Shown piece by piece: positions 24,544 to 32,066 of a DNA stretch of 36,179 nucleotides (positions are counted from its first letter, which is position 1; the number at the start of each line of letters is the position of its first letter). The notes beneath the pieces were generated by a model. The model worked only from the letters and a program-made list of their open reading frames with translations. It had not been told where the DNA came from and searched no databases. The position numbers were made by a program, and so were the translations under genes. Source of the stretch: an uncultured Flavobacteriaceae bacterium (GTDB taxonomy: Bacteria > Bacteroidota > Bacteroidia > Flavobacteriales > Flavobacteriaceae); assembly GCA_937936275.1 (NCBI GenBank), contig CALHCJ010000010.1, positions 1 through 36,179 on the forward strand. The letters run 5' to 3'.

Positions 24544-24598
24544 TTTGCAATTCAATTCGATTTTTAAAATAGATTACTCTGATTTAGAAATCGCTTGT

Positions 24599-24606
24599 TA
24601 AGTTTG
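24599..24606 (+). promoter_or_regulatory. -7 box TAAGTTTG for the creatininase-family gene
   Basis: This is an exact TAnnTTTG match ending 19 bases before the ATG at 24626. It lies in an 82-base gap after the preceding gene. No -33 TTG is seen at the right spacing. Confidence 0.4.
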
Positions 24607-24625
24607 CTTTTAAACACAAAAAAAT

Positions 24626-25387
24626 ATGAGACCGTATATTTTAGCTGAAACAAACTGGAATGCTCTTAAAGATGCTAAATTTGATCTAGCGGTCTTACCT
24701 TGGGGAGCAACTGAAGCTCATAATTATCATTTACCATATGCCACAGATAATATACAGGCAGATCATATGGTTGCGGAATCTGCAAAAATTGCTTGGGAGA
24801 GAGGAGCTAAAGTGATTGTTCTACCAACCTTACCTTTTGGTGTGAATACAGGTCAGTCTGATATCTATTTAGATATTAATTTGAATCCCAGTACACAATT
24901 AGCGATATTGACTGATATTGTTGAGGTTTTAAATAGGCAAGGTATTTACAAATTACTTTTATTTAATGGGCATGGCGGGAATAATTTTAAACCATTAATA
25001 CGTGAATTAGGACTCAAGTTTCCCAAAATGTTTATTAGTCTTTCGTTTTTTCCAGGAACTTTAGATAAGTACGCTTACTTTGAAGAAACGGGTGATCATG
25101 CTGATGAAATGGAAACTAGTTTGATGTTATACCTTAGACCTGATTTAATTTTACCTCGCGAGGAATGGGGTGACGGTAAGGATAAAAGTTATAAGATAAA
25201 AGCCTTTTCTGAGGGTTGGGTATGGGCTGAGCGTAAATGGTCTGAAATTAGTGAGGATACTGGGGTTGGTAATCCTCATAAGGCAACTGCGGAGAAAGGA
25301 GAACGATTTTTCAAAGACCTTACGAAAAAGATAGGAGACTTGTTTTACGACCTTTGTAAAGCAGATCTTAATGATCTTTATGAATAA
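24626..25387 (+). CDS. Creatininase-family amidohydrolase
   Basis: This 253-residue enzyme of the creatininase/MftE fold has the metal-binding residues in place: E30 and H32 in GATEAHNYHLPYATD, D41 at the end of that motif, H116 in NGHGGNN, and E163 in DHADEMETS. Members hydrolyse cyclic amides or peptides (creatinine, N-formyl-type substrates, mycofactocin peptide). No mycofactocin genes are nearby, and the physiological substrate is unknown. It probably has its own promoter (TAAGTTTG at 24599-24606) and is convergent with the acyl-CoA-binding protein gene, with only 13 bases between the stops. Length is normal for the family. Confidence 0.9.
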   Translation: MRPYILAETNWNALKDAKFDLAVLPWGATEAHNYHLPYATDNIQADHMVAESAKIAWERGAKVIVLPTLPFGVNTGQSDIYLDINLNPSTQLAILTDIVEVLNRQGIYKLLLFNGHGGNNFKPLIRELGLKFPKMFISLSFFPGTLDKYAYFEETGDHADEMETSLMLYLRPDLILPREEWGDGKDKSYKIKAFSEGWVWAERKWSEISEDTGVGNPHKATAEKGERFFKDLTKKIGDLFYDLCKADLNDLYE

Positions 25388-25400
25388 ATATTTGAATGAA

Positions 25401-25664
25401 TTACAGTGTTTTAAGCTCCTTTTTTACCAACTTGATATATTCTTTCATAGCACGCTCGCGATCAATATTTTTTGCCTGAATAAGAGCATTCGCTTTGAAA
25501 GCATTTATTAACGGGGTAGTGCTACCAGGATGCGTTTTATTCTCGTTGGCTATCTTATAATAGGCATAAAGTTTTAATAGCAAATCGGCAGGTAGCGGTT
25601 TTGTATAAGCATTGACATACTCAACCGCTTTTAAAAAATCAGAATGTACTTTTTCACCCTTCAT
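25401..25664 (-). CDS. Acyl-CoA-binding protein
   Basis: This 87-residue protein of the four-helix ACBP family carries the ligand-binding pattern LLKLYAYYKIANEN (Y33, Y36, K37 near helix 2) and AMKEYIKLV in helix 4. The usual KWDAW is FKANA here, so one conserved aromatic residue is missing. It should bind long-chain acyl-CoA in the cytosol. ACBP is mainly eukaryotic but is known from a number of bacteria, including flavobacteria. The ATG at 25664 lies inside the end of psd (11-base overlap), making it the last gene of the phospholipid operon. A longer TTG start at 25691 is unlikely. Confidence 0.9.
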   Translation of the reverse strand: MKGEKVHSDFLKAVEYVNAYTKPLPADLLLKLYAYYKIANENKTHPGSTTPLINAFKANALIQAKNIDRERAMKEYIKLVKKELKTL

Positions 25665-26328
25665 GTTCTTTCTTAGTAACGGTCGCTGCAATACATGTTT
25701 TTGCTCCGATCACTGTTTGATTGAGTTGCACGGGTATGGCGCAATCAAGAGGTAAAAATAGGTCTACTCTAGAACCAAATTTTATAAACCCAGCATCCTC
25801 ACCTTGTTGCACGCTTTCACCCTCTTCGGCATAGTTAACGATACGTCGGGCAAGCGCACCAGCAACTTGACGATACAAAATTTCACCAAATTTTGGAGTG
25901 TTAATTACAACAGTTGTACGTTCATTATCTGTGCTTGATTTTGGGTGCCACGCTACCAAATATTTTCCAGGATGATATTTCGAATATTTTATGGTACCGC
26001 TAGCAGGATATCTGGTAACATGTACATTAATGGGAGACATGAAAATGGATACTTGTCGTCTACGATCATTAAAATACTCTGTTTCTTCAACTTCCTCGAT
26101 AACAACCACTTTACCATCAACAGGAGATAGAATTTCGTCAAAATCAAGTTTTACAACACGCTTCGGGTTTCTAAAGAATTGAAGTATTAAAATAAGGATC
26201 ACAATGCCCCCTATCTGAAGAAGCCAACGTAGCCAAGAAATATTTATGTAGTATTGAGCTATCAATACGAGTGCACAAATAATAAAAAACGTACTTATAA
26301 TAATGGTCTGTCCCTCTCTATGAAACAT
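25654..26328 (-). CDS. psd: Phosphatidylserine decarboxylase (small, Psd-related)
   Basis: This 224-residue proenzyme converts phosphatidylserine to phosphatidylethanolamine at the inner membrane. Two hydrophobic segments (about 8-28 and 33-52) precede the catalytic domain. Visible active-site parts are D71 in LSPVDGKVV, H103 in SPINVHVTRYP, and the self-cleavage site FGS (184-186), whose S186 becomes the pyruvoyl group. The FGSRVDLFLP form marks the short type of the enzyme. Its ATG overlaps the end of cdsA by 11 bases and its end overlaps the acyl-CoA-binding protein gene, so translation is coupled along the operon. Confidence 0.95.
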   Translation of the reverse strand: MFHREGQTIIISTFFIICALVLIAQYYINISWLRWLLQIGGIVILILILQFFRNPKRVVKLDFDEILSPVDGKVVVIEEVEETEYFNDRRRQVSIFMSPINVHVTRYPASGTIKYSKYHPGKYLVAWHPKSSTDNERTTVVINTPKFGEILYRQVAGALARRIVNYAEEGESVQQGEDAGFIKFGSRVDLFLPLDCAIPVQLNQTVIGAKTCIAATVTKKEHEG

Positions 26329-27139
26329 ATGAAAACATATTTAAGGTTAAATAGGCAAAAGGAGCAGCGAATACCATACTATCTAAACGGTCTAGCATCC
26401 CACCATGACCAGGTAAAATAGCTCCGCTATCTTTTACCTTTGCAACTCTTTTAAACTTTGATTCTACTAAATCACCAAGACTTCCGGCAACGACCACTAC
26501 TGAAGCTAAAACCATCCATTGTTTTGGATTAATTATTGGTTCATATAGGCCCATAATATAGGCAGCAACTAAAGCAAAAATTAATCCTCCTATTGTGCCT
26601 TCAACAGTCTTTTTAGGTGAAATGGTAGTGTATAACTTAGTCTTCCCTATTGTGGATCCTACGAGATAAGCGAAAGTATCATTTACCCAAACTAAGATAA
26701 AAATACCCATTATTAAAAGTTTTGCAAATTCTTCGTTTTTATAAGGTATCATCGTAAGAAAAATGCACCCTCCACCGATATAAAAAAGACCAATGATAAA
26801 TTTTTGAAGTGTATTAAAGATTTTATCTTTCTTAGAAAACAAATACACAAGAAGCACTAAATCGACAACGATAGTAAAAAACATTAACATGTTGATTAGA
26901 AACTTATCGTTTAGAAACACCTGGTCGGGCACTAAATAAATAAATAGCCACCAAATTGCTAGGTAAGCAATGAAAATATGATATCCTTTTAATTGTACTA
27001 ACCTCTTATATTCATATAAACAGGCTAAGCCAAAAGTCATAAATAGAAAGTCAAAAGCGTCTGTATCTAAAAATACTGCGGACAAGAGAAGTATGATATA
27101 CAAGGCCCCAGTTAATGCTCTCCTTAAAATTTCTCTCAT
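26318..27139 (-). CDS. cdsA: Phosphatidate cytidylyltransferase (CDP-diglyceride synthase)
   Basis: This 273-residue integral membrane enzyme makes CDP-diacylglycerol from phosphatidic acid and CTP, the branch point of phospholipid synthesis. It has about eight membrane helices and the C-terminal CDS signature: SKFKRVAKVKDSGAILPGHG followed by GMLDRLDS, with the conserved D-S-G, G-H-G-G and D-R-D residues. The earlier motif VNDTFAYLVG is also typical. It lies between a LUD-domain gene (one base gap) and psd (11-base overlap), so CDP-diacylglycerol supply and phosphatidylethanolamine formation are co-expressed. pssA is not in the window. Confidence 0.96.
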   Translation of the reverse strand: MREILRRALTGALYIILLLSAVFLDTDAFDFLFMTFGLACLYEYKRLVQLKGYHIFIAYLAIWWLFIYLVPDQVFLNDKFLINMLMFFTIVVDLVLLVYLFSKKDKIFNTLQKFIIGLFYIGGGCIFLTMIPYKNEEFAKLLIMGIFILVWVNDTFAYLVGSTIGKTKLYTTISPKKTVEGTIGGLIFALVAAYIMGLYEPIINPKQWMVLASVVVVAGSLGDLVESKFKRVAKVKDSGAILPGHGGMLDRLDSMVFAAPFAYLTLNMFSYVS

Positions 27140-27140
27140 A

Positions 27141-27752
27141 TTACAAATCCTCCAGCAGTAAAAGATACAAATTTTTGGAGCTACTTCCGTATGTTAAGAA
27201 ATCATCCGAATTTTCTTCATTTGCCTGAAAGTGCTTAAGAGTTGTAATATTAGCAGGAATGCTGTTGCTGTATTTTTTTTTGATTTTTTTGAGTCCTTCT
27301 CCAATAGACTCAACCAATTGACTTGTTGTTGCAAAAACAATTACATTAGATGGAAGCTCATTTAATTTTTTTTCCTTTAACTGATTAGAACACACTAAAA
27401 TGGAACCATTTTGTGCAATTAAGTGCTCGCAGGTCGTGAAAAATATCTCACTTTCTTTCGCTTTTTTTGTAAAAGAAACACCATCTTTTGAGAACCTGTG
27501 TTCTAAGGCAGAGTTTAGCACAAAAAAGGGGTTATTTTCCCAATTGTTTTCAAGAACAATGTTTTTCAATGCTTGAGAAATTTCCTTATCAGAATCACAA
27601 TACAAAAACTTACCACCGTTTTTTCTAAAATGTATGGTGAACTTTTCGTCAATAGGAATATTTAGATCTGGCATGTGAAGTCCTCGTGTCTCAGCTGTCT
27701 CTTTAGACACCTTTTTCTTTCCTCCCCCAAATAACTTATCAAATAGGCCCAT
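27141..27752 (-). CDS. LUD domain protein (LutC/YkgG-like)
   Basis: This 203-residue protein has a short basic N-terminus (MGLFDKLFGGGKKK) and then an LUD (lactate utilisation) fold. It shows the strand FFTTCEHLIAQNGSILVC, a VIVFATTSQLVESIGEGLK helix and a closing NLYLLLLEDL. LutC relatives belong to an iron-sulfur lactate dehydrogenase complex, but lutA and lutB are absent here. In Bacteroidota this solitary version regularly accompanies cdsA and ftsH. Its function there is unknown. It begins 63 bases after ftsH on the same strand and ends one base before cdsA. Confidence 0.85.
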   Translation of the reverse strand: MGLFDKLFGGGKKKVSKETAETRGLHMPDLNIPIDEKFTIHFRKNGGKFLYCDSDKEISQALKNIVLENNWENNPFFVLNSALEHRFSKDGVSFTKKAKESEIFFTTCEHLIAQNGSILVCSNQLKEKKLNELPSNVIVFATTSQLVESIGEGLKKIKKKYSNSIPANITTLKHFQANEENSDDFLTYGSSSKNLYLLLLEDL

Positions 27753-27815
27753 TTATATTTTTAACACTTTAAATGTAAAACACTAAATATAGCTGTTAAT
27801 CTTTATTTTTAAAAT

Positions 27816-29804
27816 TTAAGATACGGGGGTATCTTCTTCTCTATCTTCAGCGGTTCTTTCAGTTATCGCTTCTCCATTTTGATTAACTTCTTCTTCATCA
27901 AATGGTCTTTTTCCAAAGATTTTCTCAAGATCTTCTTTAAAAATAACTTCTTTTTCAAGCAGTCGTTCCGCAAGCGTTGTGAGTTTGTCTTTATGAACGG
28001 TCAGTACCTCAATTGCTCTTTGATACTGTGCTTCGATAATCTTTGAAATCTCCTGATCAATTTTTTGAGCAGTCTCTTCACTGTATGGTTTTGAGAAACC
28101 GTACGAATCTTGACCAGACGAATCGTAATATGTAAGGTTTCCTATCTCATCATTAAGGCCATATACGGTAACCATAGCTCTTGCCTGCTTTGTAACTTTT
28201 TCCAAATCGCTTAATGCACCTGTAGAAATTTTATTAAATATGACTTTTTCTGCAGCTCGACCGCCTAAAGTAGCACACATTTCATCAAGCATTTGTTCAG
28301 GTCGTACTATTAATCGCTCTTCAGGTAAATACCAAGCAGCACCTAAAGATTGACCTCTTGGTACAATCGTTACCTTAACTAACGGAGCTGCGTGCTCAAG
28401 CATCCAACTGGTAGTAGCATGACCTGCCTCATGGTATGCAATTGTCTTTTTCTCACCTGGGGTAATAATCTTATTTTTCTTTTCTAAACCGCCTACGATT
28501 CTGTCAACTGCATCTAAAAAGTCTTGTTTCGTTACCGCTTTCTTTTCTTTTCGAGCTGCAATAAGCGCCGCCTCATTACAAACGTTGGCAATATCAGCCC
28601 CAGAGAATCCTGGTGTCTGTCTAGCTAAGAAATCAAGATCTAATGTTTCAGCAGTTTTTATGGGACGTAAATGAACCTCAAAAATCTCTTTACGTTCTCT
28701 TATATCTGGTAGGTCAACATAAATCTGTCTGTCAAAACGACCAGCACGCATAAGGGCTTTATCTAATACATCAGCGCGGTTTGTGGCAGCAAGTACGATC
28801 ACATTCGTGTTCGTGCCAAACCCATCCATTTCCGTCAAGAGCTGGTTCAGTGTGTTTTCACGTTCGTCATTTGATCCTGTGAAATTATTCTTTCCTCTTG
28901 CACGACCAATAGCATCAATCTCGTCAATGAAAATAATCGCGGGAGATTTATCCTTCGCCTGTTTAAACAAGTCCCGTACTCTTGAGGCACCTACTCCAAC
29001 AAACATTTCCACGAAATCAGAACCTGATAATGAGAAAAATGGAACTTTTGCTTCTCCGGCAACCGCTTTAGCTAGTAATGTTTTACCAGTACCTGGAGGT
29101 CCTACCAGTAATGCTCCTTTGGGTATTTTCCCTCCCAAAGAGGTGTATTTATCAGGATTTCTCAAGAATTCTACAATCTCTTCAACTTCCTCTTTAGCAC
29201 CTTCTAAACCTGCCACATCTTTAAAGGAAGTACGTGTATCCGTTTTTTCGTCGAATAGTTTTGCCTTTGATTTTCCAATATTAAAAATCTGACCCCCGGC
29301 ACCGCCGCCGCCGCCGCCAGACATTCTTCTCATGAGGTAAATCCAGATACCTATAATTAGAACAAATGGAAGTACGGAAACAAGTATATCGAATAAGAGA
29401 TTACTTTCACTATCAAATTCAACTGTTGTATCTAAATTATTGTCAACAACGATTTCTTTAATATCATCCTCGAAGTTCTGCGGATCACCAAACTTCACCA
29501 TATACTGAGGGTTACCAGAACCTAAGAAGGCAGGTTTGCCAGAAACATCTTTATGCACTTCTTTGGTGAGAGCTTCGGTTGTTAAATAGACCTTAGCTTG
29601 TCGTGTATTGTTAATAACTACAACACGATTCACATCTCCGTTTCGTAAAAACTCATGTAAAGCAGAAATATTGGTTTCTGCCGTATTATTGAAACTACTA
29701 CTTCCAATAAATTGAAAACCAATTATTAAAACTGCAATTAATCCGTAAATCCACCAGGAATTAAATTTGGGTTTCTTCTGATTGGTGTTATTTTCTTTTG
29801 ACAT
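27816..29804 (-). CDS. ftsH: ATP-dependent zinc metalloprotease FtsH
   Basis: This 662-residue AAA+ protease is anchored in the inner membrane and degrades misfolded membrane proteins and regulators. It has two membrane helices (about 17-33 and 139-158) around a periplasmic domain, a glycine-rich linker (162-171), Walker A GPPGTGKT (235-242), Walker B IIFIDEID (290-297), the second region of homology with ATNRADVLDKALMRAGRFDR, and the zinc site HEAGH (458-462) with D533 in STGALSDLEKVT. In other bacteria FtsH controls LPS synthesis (LpxC), which is notable beside phospholipid genes. It starts nine bases after rsfS, so the two are co-transcribed. Confidence 0.98.
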   Translation of the reverse strand: MSKENNTNQKKPKFNSWWIYGLIAVLIIGFQFIGSSSFNNTAETNISALHEFLRNGDVNRVVVINNTRQAKVYLTTEALTKEVHKDVSGKPAFLGSGNPQYMVKFGDPQNFEDDIKEIVVDNNLDTTVEFDSESNLLFDILVSVLPFVLIIGIWIYLMRRMSGGGGGGAGGQIFNIGKSKAKLFDEKTDTRTSFKDVAGLEGAKEEVEEIVEFLRNPDKYTSLGGKIPKGALLVGPPGTGKTLLAKAVAGEAKVPFFSLSGSDFVEMFVGVGASRVRDLFKQAKDKSPAIIFIDEIDAIGRARGKNNFTGSNDERENTLNQLLTEMDGFGTNTNVIVLAATNRADVLDKALMRAGRFDRQIYVDLPDIRERKEIFEVHLRPIKTAETLDLDFLARQTPGFSGADIANVCNEAALIAARKEKKAVTKQDFLDAVDRIVGGLEKKNKIITPGEKKTIAYHEAGHATTSWMLEHAAPLVKVTIVPRGQSLGAAWYLPEERLIVRPEQMLDEMCATLGGRAAEKVIFNKISTGALSDLEKVTKQARAMVTVYGLNDEIGNLTYYDSSGQDSYGFSKPYSEETAQKIDQEISKIIEAQYQRAIEVLTVHKDKLTTLAERLLEKEVIFKEDLEKIFGKRPFDEEEVNQNGEAITERTAEDREEDTPVS
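29302..29319 (-). repeat. GGC trinucleotide run in ftsH (poly-glycine linker)
   Basis: On the minus strand five consecutive GGC codons and a GGT code for the six glycines after MRRMS. The run is strikingly GC-rich for this AT-rich genome. Slippage would change linker length in whole residues without breaking the frame. Confidence 0.7.
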
Positions 29805-29813
29805 TCTTTTTGT

Positions 29814-30191
29814 TTACTGTTTTATACTACTCTCGATTTCAGTGAATTTAGCATCACCCCAGAGTCCTTCTATATCGTAGAATTCTCGTATGTGTTTTTG
29901 AAAGACATGAACTACTACATTGACATAGTCCATTAACACCCATTCGGCATTATTTTCACCTTCAACGTGCCATGGCTTGTCTTTGATCGCTTTACTAACT
30001 GTTTTTTGGATTGATCCTACGATGGCATTTACCTGCGTATTCGAAGTACCATTACATATTATAAAGTAGTCGCAAACTGTGTTGTCAATATCTCGAAGGT
30101 CAAGCAACATTATGTCGTGCCCTTTTACATCTTCAATTCCCTGTAAAATTAATGCAATCAATTCATCTGCGCTAGCTTTTCTTTTCTGCAT
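29814..30191 (-). CDS. rsfS: Ribosome silencing factor
   Basis: This 125-residue RsfS/Iojap family protein binds uL14 on the large ribosomal subunit and blocks subunit joining under nutrient limitation. The core pattern is clear: IMLLDLRDIDNTVCDYFIIC, GTSNTQVNAIVGSI, PWHVEGENNAEWVLMDYVNV and VVHVFQKHIREFYDIEGLW. It is the first gene of the unit that continues with ftsH nine bases later. A TAACTTTG box at 30211-30218 lies about 20 bases before its ATG. The divergent neighbour is birA, 93 bases away. Confidence 0.96.
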   Translation of the reverse strand: MQKRKASADELIALILQGIEDVKGHDIMLLDLRDIDNTVCDYFIICNGTSNTQVNAIVGSIQKTVSKAIKDKPWHVEGENNAEWVLMDYVNVVVHVFQKHIREFYDIEGLWGDAKFTEIESSIKQ

Positions 30192-30210
30192 TCAATATTT
30201 TTAATTTCTA

Positions 30211-30218
30211 CAAAGTTA
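30211..30218 (-). promoter_or_regulatory. -7 box TAACTTTG for the rsfS-ftsH-phospholipid operon
   Basis: This is an exact TAnnTTTG match on the minus strand, 19 bases before the rsfS ATG. No -33 TTG was found at the right spacing. If used, it could drive the genes down to the acyl-CoA-binding protein at 25401, since no terminator was seen between them. Confidence 0.4.
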
Positions 30219-30284
30219 TTATTTTTTTGTTCTTTTAACCCTAAGTTTTTCATAATAGATACTTCATATTTACTTAGGTCACTC

Positions 30285-31016
30285 ATGCACTTAGTCAAAC
30301 TTGATGCCACAGATTCTACAAATCAGTATTTAAAAGAGTTAATACTTTCTAAAACTGTTGATGATTTTACGGTAGTTGTCGCGAAAAACCAGCGAAAGGG
30401 TAAAGGTCAAATGGGTGCCAAATGGCAAGCCAAGCCCGGTATGAACCTTACATTCAGTGTATTAAAAAAATTTGAGTCTCTAAACATTGCTGATCAATTC
30501 AGATTAAACGTTTGCGTATCGTTATCCATTTTAAAACTACTCAAAAATCTCTCAGTACCAGATTTAAGCATTAAGTGGCCTAACGACATTCTGTCAGGTA
30601 GTTCTAAAATTTGCGGTATTTTAATTGAAAACATTATCACTGGTCAGCAAATTACAGCCTCTGTTATCGGCATTGGCCTAAATGTAAATCAAACCACATT
30701 TAATACCCTAACAAACGTGTCTTCTCTTAAATTGTTGTTGGGTAAAACGTTGAATCTTGATGAATTACTAAAACATCTACTAGAGAATATCGAAAGTACT
30801 TTTATGAAAGAAGATTATGCTACAAATAATGCGCTATGGCTTGCATACGAAAAGCAGCTTTTTAGAAAAGATAAGCCATCAACATTCAAAGATGCAAATG
30901 ACGAAATATTCATGGGCTTTATTCGTAACATATCACCACAAGGAAAATTAGTTATAGAGTTGGAAGATGCTATTCTCAAGCAATTTGGTCTTAAAGAAAT
31001 AAAACTATTGTATTAG
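30285..31016 (+). CDS. birA: Biotin-[acetyl-CoA-carboxylase] ligase, monofunctional
   Basis: This 243-residue ligase attaches biotin to carboxylase carrier domains through biotinyl-AMP. It begins directly with the catalytic domain (DATDSTNQYLKEL), so the N-terminal DNA-binding domain of bifunctional BirA is absent and it is not a repressor. The biotin-AMP loop reads RKGKGQMGAKW in place of the classical GRGRRGRKW: the arginine pair is Q-M. The catalytic KWPNDIL and GILIEN motifs and the small C-terminal domain (GFIRNISPQGKLVIE) are intact. The methionine in the loop is unusual to me. It diverges from rsfS, and its stop overlaps the convergent SRPBCC gene by four bases. Confidence 0.95.
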   Translation: MHLVKLDATDSTNQYLKELILSKTVDDFTVVVAKNQRKGKGQMGAKWQAKPGMNLTFSVLKKFESLNIADQFRLNVCVSLSILKLLKNLSVPDLSIKWPNDILSGSSKICGILIENIITGQQITASVIGIGLNVNQTTFNTLTNVSSLKLLLGKTLNLDELLKHLLENIESTFMKEDYATNNALWLAYEKQLFRKDKPSTFKDANDEIFMGFIRNISPQGKLVIELEDAILKQFGLKEIKLLY

Positions 31017-31408
31017 CTTATCTTTCCTAAATTCTCTGAAAGAGTATTCATAAAATTAGTTATCGGAGATTTAATCATCATTGCCATCATCGAATTAAAC
31101 TCACCAGAAAAACTTAAGGTTACTTCTGTTTCTGAAGAACCAATGCTATTTAAATCTGCGGTAAGCGTAAATGGAAGTTTTTCGCTGGCAGCACCAAGCA
31201 CTAACTGTCTGAATTCTGTTTGTGATTTGCGTTCAAGCACGATCTCTGGCATTCCCTTCAACGCAAAGAGAAAACGATCAGAAGTTAATACTTCAAATTT
31301 ATCAATGTTTTCAGGCATTAATTGCTCAAAATTTTTGAGATCGGTTAAAAACATATAAACTTCTTGCTCTGTTTTTGAAATTGTCTTTTTTGGGGATTCT
31401 ATGAACAT
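31013..31408 (-). CDS. SRPBCC-fold protein
   Basis: This 131-residue protein fits the START/Bet v1-like SRPBCC fold in outline: an N-terminal strand and helix TISKTEQEVYMFLTDLKNFE, then LMPENIDKFEVL, FALKGMPEIVLER, TEVTLSFSGEF, and the long C-terminal helix MIKSPITNFMNTLSENLGKI. Such folds hold hydrophobic ligands; no ligand can be named. It lies four bases after pyrE on the same strand and is almost certainly co-transcribed with it, an arrangement I recall from other flavobacteria. No signal peptide is present. Confidence 0.8.
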   Translation of the reverse strand: MFIESPKKTISKTEQEVYMFLTDLKNFEQLMPENIDKFEVLTSDRFLFALKGMPEIVLERKSQTEFRQLVLGAASEKLPFTLTADLNSIGSSETEVTLSFSGEFNSMMAMMIKSPITNFMNTLSENLGKIS

Positions 31409-31412
31409 AATT

Positions 31413-32054
31413 TTATTGTTTCCAAGCGGAAGGATTTTCTCTCCATTCCATTAATGTATTTAACTCGTCTTCTTTAATATAACCTGATTCTGCAGCACGT
31501 TCAGCTAGATAAGCGTAATCACTGAGCGTATGAAGGTCCAAGTTTTTCTTTTCAAAATTTTCGATAGCCAGGTCAAATCCATAAGTAAAAATAGCTAACA
31601 TGCCTTTGATATTCGCACCAGCACTCTCGAGAGCATCCACGGCATTTAAGCTACTTTTGCCGGTACTGATCAAATCTTCAATTACCACAACGGTTTGATC
31701 TGTTTCAAGCTGACCTTCAACCTGATTTTTTCGACCATGCGATTTTGCTTCGGGGCGTACATATATAAAAGGTAAGCCTAGATATTCTGCGACTAAAACA
31801 CCTATACCTATTGCCCCCGTGGCCACACCTGCAATAATATCGGGCTTTCCGTACAGCTGTTCTACTTGCTTGCCAATTTCCTCACGCACATAGTTTCGTA
31901 TCGACGGATACGAAAGAATAATTCTATTGTCGCAGTAGATGGGTGATTTCCAACCAGAGGCCCAGGTAAAATGATTTTCTGGTTCCAACTTAATTGCATT
32001 AATTTGTAGTAGAAGCTCTGCTGTTTTTTTGGCGGTATCTTTGTTTAAAACCAT
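31413..32054 (-). CDS. pyrE: Orotate phosphoribosyltransferase
   Basis: This 213-residue type I phosphoribosyltransferase joins orotate and PRPP to orotidine monophosphate in pyrimidine synthesis. It has WASGWKSPIYCDNR (orotate side), IAGVATGAIGIGVLVAE, YVRPEAKSHGRKNQVEG (flexible catalytic loop) and the PRPP motif VVVIEDLISTGKS (122-134). The ATG at 32054 is chosen; an upstream start would add 26 residues reading across the divergent NUDIX start. A TACATTTG box at 32059-32066 would make the mRNA leaderless or nearly so. pyrF is not in the window. Confidence 0.96.
   Translation of the reverse strand: MVLNKDTAKKTAELLLQINAIKLEPENHFTWASGWKSPIYCDNRIILSYPSIRNYVREEIGKQVEQLYGKPDIIAGVATGAIGIGVLVAEYLGLPFIYVRPEAKSHGRKNQVEGQLETDQTVVVIEDLISTGKSSLNAVDALESAGANIKGMLAIFTYGFDLAIENFEKKNLDLHTLSDYAYLAERAAESGYIKEDELNTLMEWRENPSAWKQ
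32036..32043 (+). promoter_or_regulatory. -7 box TATCTTTG for the NUDIX gene, inside pyrE
   Basis: This is an exact TAnnTTTG match within the first codons of pyrE on the opposite strand. The expected start is near 32047, six bases before one candidate ATG (32053) and fifteen before the preferred one (32062). Confidence 0.4.
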
Positions 32055-32058
32055 GACG

Positions 32059-32066
32059 CAAATGTA
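32059..32066 (-). promoter_or_regulatory. -7 box TACATTTG for pyrE, covering the NUDIX start codon
   Basis: This is an exact TAnnTTTG match on the minus strand, four bases before the pyrE ATG, so transcription would begin at or beside the start codon. It covers the preferred ATG (32062) of the divergent NUDIX gene. Confidence 0.4.

Noticed and set aside
28783-29292. 169-codon plus-strand frame
   Set aside because: It is antisense to the conserved AAA core of ftsH; its composition is that of a shadow frame.
32029-32052. Longer N-terminus for the NUDIX protein
   Set aside because: It would begin upstream of its own predicted promoter box.
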